Below the pieces are notes generated by a model that was not told where the DNA came from, ran no database searches, and saw only the letters and a list, made by a program, of their open reading frames with translations. DNA of 64,000 nt, taken from contig CP119315.1 of NCBI GenBank assembly GCA_029202845.1, forward strand, positions 1,309,501 through 1,373,500, in the 5' to 3' direction. A program made the position numbers and the translations under genes. The DNA is from Candidatus Sphingomonas colombiensis. Lineage in GTDB: Bacteria; Pseudomonadota; Alphaproteobacteria; Sphingomonadales; Sphingomonadaceae. This document shows positions 58,780 to 64,000 of the stretch, piece by piece (within the stretch, counting starts at the first letter, position 1; each line of letters begins with the position of its first letter).

Positions 58780-60915
58780 ATGGCCGACCGCCAAAACGAC
58801 GATATGCATCCCGATCCCCACGATACCGGCCGCTTGCGCTACAACCACGCTCCCGCGGAGGCGCGCGCGCCGCTGCCCGCATTCGACGCATGGCACGAAG
58901 AGGGCGCCGAGCTATCGCCGGAATTTCCCCTCCACCCGCCGACCCGTCGCGCCCGGCATATCTGGCGCTGGACGGTACGTGGCATGGCGGGGTTCATCGT
59001 CCTGCTCGTGATCGCGATCGCCTGGCTTGCGGTTACCGCGCCCTTGTCGCGCTCATTGAAGCCGCCAACCCCGCCGTCGATCACGCTTACCGCAGCGGAT
59101 GGCACGCCGATCGCCCGGCGCGGCGCGATCATCGGCGCGCCGGTCGATGCGGCGAAGCTGCCGCCGCATGTGCGCGAGGCGTTCATCGCCATCGAGGATC
59201 GGCGTTTTTATTCGCATTGGGGAATCGATCCGCGCGGCATCGCGCGCGCTGCCTGGGCCAATGTCGGCCATGGCGGGGTGCGCCAGGGCGGCAGCACGAT
59301 CACGCAACAGCTAGCCAAGAACGCCTTCCTCGATTCGGATCGCACCGCCGGTCGCAAGTTGCGCGAGATGCTGATCGCCTTCTGGCTGGAGGCGTGGCTG
59401 ACGAAGGATGAAATCCTCTCGCGCTATCTGTCGAACGTCTATTTCGGCGACAATGTTTATGGGCTGACGGCGGCGGCGAAACACTATTTCGGGCGTGCGC
59501 CGGACAAGCTCAACGTCGGTCAGGCGGCGATGCTTGCCGGGCTGGTCAAGGCGCCGTCGCGGCTTGCGCCGACCGGCAATCTCGATGGCGCGCAGGCGCG
59601 GGAGATGGTGGTAATCGGCGCGATGGTCGATGCGGGCTTTCTCACCAAGGCGGAAGGCGACGACGTTCAGCCGCAGCGCGTGCTCGCGAAAGAGCCGGCG
59701 CAGCTCCCCAACGGCACCTATTTCGCGGATTGGGTGCTGCCCGAGGCGCGCGATCAGGCGGGTGAGATTCGTAACGAGGCGGTGGTTCGCACAACCCTCG
59801 ATCGCGATCTCCAGCGCACCGCCGAGCGCGTGATCCGGCAGGCCGGGCTGCGGCAGGCGCAGGCCGCGCTGGTGGCGATGACACGCAATGGCGAGGTCGT
59901 CGCGATGGTCGGCGGCCGCGATTATGCGAAAAGCCCGTTCAACCGCGCGACACAGGCACGCCGCCAGCCCGGCTCGACCTTCAAGCTGTTCGTCTATCTC
60001 GCCGCGATGCGCGCCGGGATGACGCCGGAGACGATCGTTGACGATTCGCCGGTCGAGATCGCCGGATGGAAGCCGAAGAACGACAGCGGTGATTATCTCG
60101 GCAAGATTCCGCTGCGCCGCGCCTTTCAGCGATCGTCGAATGTCGTGGCGGCACGCGTGACGGAGGAGGTGGGCGTCAAGAACGTGATCCGCGCCGCGCG
60201 CGATCTCGGCATCTCCACCCCGATCGCGAACGAGGCGACGATCTCGCTCGGCACCTCGGAAGTATCGCTGCTCGAACTCACCGCCGCCTTCGCCGGTGTC
60301 GCCGACGGGCGCTATCCGGTGCAGCCGCGCGGGCTCAAGGATAATAGCGACAAGCCGTGGTATGCCGCGCTGACCGGCGGCCAGAAGACGATGCCGTCTG
60401 GCATTCATGACGAAATGCTGGAACTGCTCGCCGCCTCGATGCGCGGCACCGGGCGCGCGGCTGCACTGTCGGTTCCCGCATATGGCAAGACCGGCACGTC
60501 GCAAAGCGGGCGGGACGCGTGGTTCATCGGCTTCGCCGGCGATCTGGTCGTCGGCGTGTGGGTCGGCAATGACGATAATACGCCCAATCCGGGGTTGCAC
60601 GGCGGTGGCGTCCCCGCGCAGATTTGGCGCAACTTCATGGTTTCCGCGCTCGATCTGAAGCCGGTGGTGAAGGCACCCGAGCCGGAGGAAATCGATCCCG
60701 AGGCGGTGATCGACGACGTGGCCGACAATGTGCTCGCGCCGGTTGCCGGGCAGCTTCAGGGGCAGTTGCAAGACCAGTTGCACGGCATGGGGATCAATAT
60801 GAAAGTCGGGCAGGACGGATCGGTCTCGATCGATCGCGCGCCATCCGCACCACCGCCGCCGCCGCGCCGCGAGGAGCGCGCACCACCGCCTGAGGGCCCC
60901 TCACCGCGTGAGTGA
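58780..60915 (+). CDS. Penicillin-binding protein 1A
   Basis: The 711-residue product is a class A PBP. A cytoplasmic N-terminus of about 65 residues precedes a membrane helix at about 67-90. The GT51 domain has Glu139 in IAIEDRRFYSHWGID and GGSTITQQLAKN. The transpeptidase domain has Ser399 and Lys402 in GSTFKLF, SSN in QRSSNVVA, and KTG at Lys570 (YGKTGTSQSGRDAW). The C-terminus carries a glutamine-rich helix and a proline-rich tail that are not enzymatic. It makes peptidoglycan at the periplasmic face. It is divergent from the FMN reductase gene with 63 bases between. Confidence 0.94.
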   Translation: MADRQNDDMHPDPHDTGRLRYNHAPAEARAPLPAFDAWHEEGAELSPEFPLHPPTRRARHIWRWTVRGMAGFIVLLVIAIAWLAVTAPLSRSLKPPTPPSITLTAADGTPIARRGAIIGAPVDAAKLPPHVREAFIAIEDRRFYSHWGIDPRGIARAAWANVGHGGVRQGGSTITQQLAKNAFLDSDRTAGRKLREMLIAFWLEAWLTKDEILSRYLSNVYFGDNVYGLTAAAKHYFGRAPDKLNVGQAAMLAGLVKAPSRLAPTGNLDGAQAREMVVIGAMVDAGFLTKAEGDDVQPQRVLAKEPAQLPNGTYFADWVLPEARDQAGEIRNEAVVRTTLDRDLQRTAERVIRQAGLRQAQAALVAMTRNGEVVAMVGGRDYAKSPFNRATQARRQPGSTFKLFVYLAAMRAGMTPETIVDDSPVEIAGWKPKNDSGDYLGKIPLRRAFQRSSNVVAARVTEEVGVKNVIRAARDLGISTPIANEATISLGTSEVSLLELTAAFAGVADGRYPVQPRGLKDNSDKPWYAALTGGQKTMPSGIHDEMLELLAASMRGTGRAAALSVPAYGKTGTSQSGRDAWFIGFAGDLVVGVWVGNDDNTPNPGLHGGGVPAQIWRNFMVSALDLKPVVKAPEPEEIDPEAVIDDVADNVLAPVAGQLQGQLQDQLHGMGINMKVGQDGSVSIDRAPSAPPPPPRREERAPPPEGPSPRE

Positions 60916-61047
60916 TCCGCGCATCGATCAGCCAGGCTTGTGATCGAACCGGGAAATTCCGGTCGACAGCGCCTCGCGCACGGCTAGAGCGAATCTGCGC
61001 GGCCTCGGCCGAATGACACGGCCACACCAGAAGATGAGGCGAACCTG

Positions 61048-61965
61048 ATGAGCGACGCGATCCGGCCCAATTCCACCCGTGCCGCGATCCTGATCCCGTT
61101 CGCAATCGTCACGCTGATCTGGGGCTCCACTTGGCTCGTCATCCGCGATCAGCTCCATGTCGTACCGGCGAGCTGGTCGGTCAGCTATCGCTTCCTCACC
61201 GCTGGCATCGCGATGCTGATCTGGGCGCTGATCAAGCGCGAACGGTTTGCGCTCGATGCGCGCGGCTGGGCCTTCGCGACGGCGCTGGGGGCGGCGCAGT
61301 TCGTGTTCAATTTCAACTTCGTCTATCGCGCGGAACAGCACATCACGTCCGGGCTGGTCGCCGTGGTATTTGCGCTATTGCTCGTGCCCAATGCATTGTT
61401 CGGCCGCATCTTCCTCGGGCAGAAGCTCGGGCGACAGTTGATCGCGGGTTCAGCGGTGGCGATGGCGGGCGTCGTGCTGCTGTTCATCAACGAGGCGCGC
61501 AGCGATCCGCACGGATCGGGCGCGGCGCTGGTCGGCATCGCGCTCACCTGTTGCGCGATCCTCTCCGCCTCCAGCGCCAATGTGATGCAGGCGACCGAAA
61601 CGGCGCGACGCTATCCGATGATCCCGACACTGGCAGTGGCGATGCTGATCGGCGCCGGGCTTGATGCGATCTGGGCATGGGCGACCGTCGGGCCGCCGGT
61701 GTTCGAATGGCGCGTCGGTTATGTCGCGGGCATCCTCTATCTCGGGCTTGCCGCATCAGCGCTGTGCTTTCCGCTCTATTTCAACGTGATCCGCGTGATC
61801 GGCCCGGCCAAGGCGGCCTATTCGAGCGTGATCGTGCCGGTGATCGCGATGCTGCTGTCGACGCTGTTCGAGGGCTATCGCTGGTCCCCGCTCGCGATCG
61901 GCGGGGCGGCACTCGCGGGGGTTGGCCTCGTCATCGCGCTCACCGCGCGCAGGCCTGCGCGATAA
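61048..61965 (+). CDS. EamA-family (DMT superfamily) transporter
   Basis: The 305-residue product has ten hydrophobic helices in two EamA repeats. The first repeat begins LIWGSTWLVIRDQL and the second contains VIGPAKAAYSSVIVPVIAMLLS, both typical of the drug/metabolite transporter superfamily. Substrates of close relatives are amino acids or unspecified metabolites. The 3' end overlaps the convergent SDR gene by 91 bases. The 132-bp gap before it shows no clear terminator for the PBP1A gene. Confidence 0.9.
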   Translation: MSDAIRPNSTRAAILIPFAIVTLIWGSTWLVIRDQLHVVPASWSVSYRFLTAGIAMLIWALIKRERFALDARGWAFATALGAAQFVFNFNFVYRAEQHITSGLVAVVFALLLVPNALFGRIFLGQKLGRQLIAGSAVAMAGVVLLFINEARSDPHGSGAALVGIALTCCAILSASSANVMQATETARRYPMIPTLAVAMLIGAGLDAIWAWATVGPPVFEWRVGYVAGILYLGLAASALCFPLYFNVIRVIGPAKAAYSSVIVPVIAMLLSTLFEGYRWSPLAIGGAALAGVGLVIALTARRPAR

Positions 61966-62699
61966 TCGGGATAGCGCGGCGTCCAGCCGAGCACGCGCTT
62001 CGCCTTGCCGTTCGCGACGCGACGGTTCTCCGCATAGAAACCCCGCGCCGCCGGTGACAGCACGTCGAGCGCGACCAGCGGCGGGGCGGGCAGGTTCAGC
62101 AGCGCGGCAGCATATTCCATCACCTCATTCTGGCTCGCCGGCAGATCGTCCGCGAGATTATATGCCCCGGCTGGCGCGTCGAAACCGGCGAGCACGCCGC
62201 TGGCGATATCGCTCAGGTGAATGCGACTGAATATCTGCCCCGGCACATCGACGCGATGCGCGGTGCCGCTCCGCACCCGACCGAGCGGCGAGCGCCCCGG
62301 GCCGTAAATTCCGGGCAGGCGAAACACCCGCGCGCCGCGCGCCAGCCACGCCGCATCCGCCGCCGCACGCGCGCCGCGGCGGCCGCCGCCGATCGCGGCA
62401 CATTCATCCACCCACGCCCCGCGCGTATCGCCATAGACGCCGGTCGATGAAAGATATCCGAGCCAGCGCCCGCTCAACAGCGCACCGTAACGCGCCAGCA
62501 CCGGATCTTCCGTGAGATCGGGCGGTACGCTCGACAGAACATGCGTTGCCGCCGCGAGCCCGGCGCGCACCGCATCCGCATCGTCGAAAGGGATCGTGCC
62601 GTCGCGCCCCTCACGCGTCGTTCCGAGCGCGGGCCAGCCACTCGCCGCAACGATCGCGCGCGCGGCATAGCCCATGCCGAAGACGAACAGGCGGGTCAT
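61875..62699 (-). CDS. SDR-family NAD(P)-dependent epimerase-like protein
   Basis: The 274-residue product has a short Rossmann start LFVFGMGYAARAI, a central YLSSTGVYGDTRGAWVDE segment with the SDR serine and tyrosine, and FRLPGIYGPGRSPL, as in YeeZ-like extended SDR proteins. Start ATG 62699 begins at the conserved glycine loop; the longer frame to 62837 runs back over the peptidase gene and is rejected. The C-terminal 30 residues overlap the EamA gene and look unconserved. The substrate is unknown, possibly a nucleotide sugar or a small ketone. Confidence 0.82.
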   Translation of the reverse strand: MTRLFVFGMGYAARAIVAASGWPALGTTREGRDGTIPFDDADAVRAGLAAATHVLSSVPPDLTEDPVLARYGALLSGRWLGYLSSTGVYGDTRGAWVDECAAIGGGRRGARAAADAAWLARGARVFRLPGIYGPGRSPLGRVRSGTAHRVDVPGQIFSRIHLSDIASGVLAGFDAPAGAYNLADDLPASQNEVMEYAAALLNLPAPPLVALDVLSPAARGFYAENRRVANGKAKRVLGWTPRYPDYRAGLRAVSAMTRPTPASAAPPIASGDQR

Positions 62700-62730
62700 C
62701 GTTGCGAGGCGCGCGGCCCGGTCATGTCGA

Positions 62731-64000
62731 TCACCGCGCCATCGGCCCGTTGAACAAGGTGCCGAAATAGTCGCCCTTGTTCCACACCGGCCGCGCGTCA
62801 GCATCGGCGATCTCGCGGGCGATGCGATAATTGGCATCGACGAAACGCACCGCCTGATCCCACATGATCGGCTGCGTCAGATCGTCCGACGGGCGGTGGT
62901 AATGTTTCGACATGAAAGTGGCGACGGCCTCCTTTCCGGGGCCCTTCTGGCCGGGCCAGAGGAAGACGGAGGGGATACCGCGTCGCACGAAATTGAAATG
63001 ATCGGAGCGCACGAAGATCGCCTCGTCCGGCATCGGATCGGGGGACATGGACACTCCGATCGCCCCCGTCGCGCGCGCGATCACTGGACCCAGCGTCGAG
63101 CGATCCCCGCCGAACGCGACCATATCCTCGAACTTATAGGTCAGGATCGGCATATCGAGGTTCACGTCCACCACGATCGTGTCGATCGGTACGGTGGGAT
63201 GGGTGGTGAACCACGCGCTGCCGATCAGACCCTTTTCCTCGGCGGTAAAGGCGACGAACAGGATCGTGCGGCGCGGCGCCTTTTCCTTGAAGCGATTTGC
63301 CTCTTCGATAAGGCTGGCGATGCCGATCGCATCGTCCAGTGCGCCATTGTTGATCGTGTCGCCGCGCTCGTCGGGCGCGGTGATGCCGATATGATCGAGG
63401 TGCGCGGAGAGTACCAACACCTCTTTCGACAGCACCGGATCGCGCCCCGGAATCACGCCGACGACATTGGAGGAAGTCGCCTTGTCGTAGCTGCTCGCCG
63501 TTTCAAGCTGCACCATGCCGGGCAGCGGTTGAGAGGCGTAGCGCGGCAGCTTCTTCTTCGCTTCCTTCACCAGCGCCGGCCATTGCGCGCGCGCACCTGC
63601 GAAAAGCTTCGCCGCGCCCGTTTCACTGAAAGTCGCGACCGTCGGGATCGGCGCGTCCCCGTGCCCGGTCCCGTCCGGTTCGGCATAGGTCATGCGTGGC
63701 TTGGCGATGCGTTCGGCGGTGCGGGCGAAGGGCGTTTTTTCCGTGCTCCCCGGCGCGGCGAGCAGGATCATCCCGATCGCGCCATGCGCCGCCGCCGCCT
63801 TGGCCTTGGTATCGCCACCGCCGAGATAGGCGCGCTCCTCCGCATTCATGTCTCGCGGCGTGCCGGGGAGGATCGCGACGATCTTCCCTTTCACATCTAC
63901 GCCAGCATAGTCGTCCCGCCCGCGATCCGGCGCGGAGACGCCAAAGCCGACGAACACGATTTCGCCGTTCAGCGACACCTTTGCCCGGCGTGGATCGGCA
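62731..64000 (-). CDS. M28-family metallopeptidase with PA domain (N-terminus outside window)
   Basis: About 423 C-terminal residues of an M28 aminopeptidase are present; the frame is open through the right edge, so the signal peptide and first part are missing. A PA (protease-associated) insert starts near the edge (EIVFVGFGVSAPDRGRDDYAGVDVKGKIV). Zinc-site residues are His in SAHLDHIG, Asp in NNGALDDAIG, the catalytic and ligand glutamates in FTAEEKGLIGS, Asp in VNLDMP and His in SKHYHRPSDD, the last with the usual HxP segment. Periplasmic or secreted peptide trimming is likely. It begins upstream of the SDR gene, which starts 31 bases further on the same strand. Confidence 0.92.
   Translation of the reverse strand, partial: ADPRRAKVSLNGEIVFVGFGVSAPDRGRDDYAGVDVKGKIVAILPGTPRDMNAEERAYLGGGDTKAKAAAAHGAIGMILLAAPGSTEKTPFARTAERIAKPRMTYAEPDGTGHGDAPIPTVATFSETGAAKLFAGARAQWPALVKEAKKKLPRYASQPLPGMVQLETASSYDKATSSNVVGVIPGRDPVLSKEVLVLSAHLDHIGITAPDERGDTINNGALDDAIGIASLIEEANRFKEKAPRRTILFVAFTAEEKGLIGSAWFTTHPTVPIDTIVVDVNLDMPILTYKFEDMVAFGGDRSTLGPVIARATGAIGVSMSPDPMPDEAIFVRSDHFNFVRRGIPSVFLWPGQKGPGKEAVATFMSKHYHRPSDDLTQPIMWDQAVRFVDANYRIAREIADADARPVWNKGDYFGTLFNGPMAR

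Overview
The window looks like chromosome of a high-GC alphaproteobacterium of the Sphingomonadaceae, probably Sphingomonas or a close relative. The support is the family flavour of the proteins, very short or overlapping gene junctions (ATGA, GTGA, TGATG), the argH-lptM-lysA and infA-maf-RNase-yacG-tRNA-Phe neighbourhoods, a K+-insensitive H+-pyrophosphatase, and a mitofilin-like gene behind hemCD. Almost all of it is housekeeping core genome. No CRISPR array, transposase, integrase, phage gene or rRNA was seen.

Left end (1-2576): a sugar aminotransferase and a HipA-type toxin kinase in visibly AT-richer DNA, ending at a 3' fragment of a tRNA-Gly(GCC) gene (2528-2576). This has the form of the distal attachment site of a genomic island whose intact tRNA and integrase would lie to the left of the window.

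2694-12807: formylglycine-generating enzyme, biotin operon bioF-bioD-bioA, a small membrane protein, ogt, a TlpA-like thioredoxin lipoprotein, argH-lptM-lysA, a siroheme-synthase N-terminal protein and a ZntB/CorA transporter. From about 7.6 to 10.4 kb every gene is broken by closely spaced one-base indels, nearly all insertions. Removing them restores family-length proteins, so this looks like an uncorrected stretch of assembly rather than gene decay. purH (31.0-32.6 kb) carries two more such insertions.

12.9-32.6 kb: alpha-2-macroglobulin plus PBP1C, a DUF72 protein, hemC-hemD-mitofilin-like (minus) divergent from tsaD-gpsA-DUF1697 (plus), an SdhAF4/DUF1674 protein, rsmB, rpe, heparinase II/III and purH. 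32.8-48.9 kb: polysaccharide flippase, polA, a class-A-like serine hydrolase lipoprotein and nadB (minus); thiL, hppA, infA, maf, a minimal RNase E/G, yacG and tRNA-Phe (plus); trmJ-nrdR, a small membrane protein, glyA and rpiB (minus).

49.0-58.0 kb holds the main accessory-looking system: a minus-strand run of amidohydrolase (N-acyl-D-amino-acid deacylase type), a protein of unknown function, an aminoglycoside-phosphotransferase-fold kinase, a tandem CaiB CoA-transferase with an in-frame amber codon, an enoyl-CoA hydratase and a thiolase-like protein without the usual nucleophilic cysteine. It looks like an undescribed CoA-dependent catabolic pathway with a phosphorylation step, with operator-like dyads at two promoter positions. 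The right end has an NADPH-dependent FMN reductase, PBP1A, an EamA transporter, an SDR protein and an M28 peptidase cut by the window edge.

Candidate regulatory RNA structures are a Shine-Dalgarno-sequestering hairpin ahead of the alpha-2-macroglobulin gene and two interleaved inverted repeats (pseudoknot geometry) in the hppA leader.
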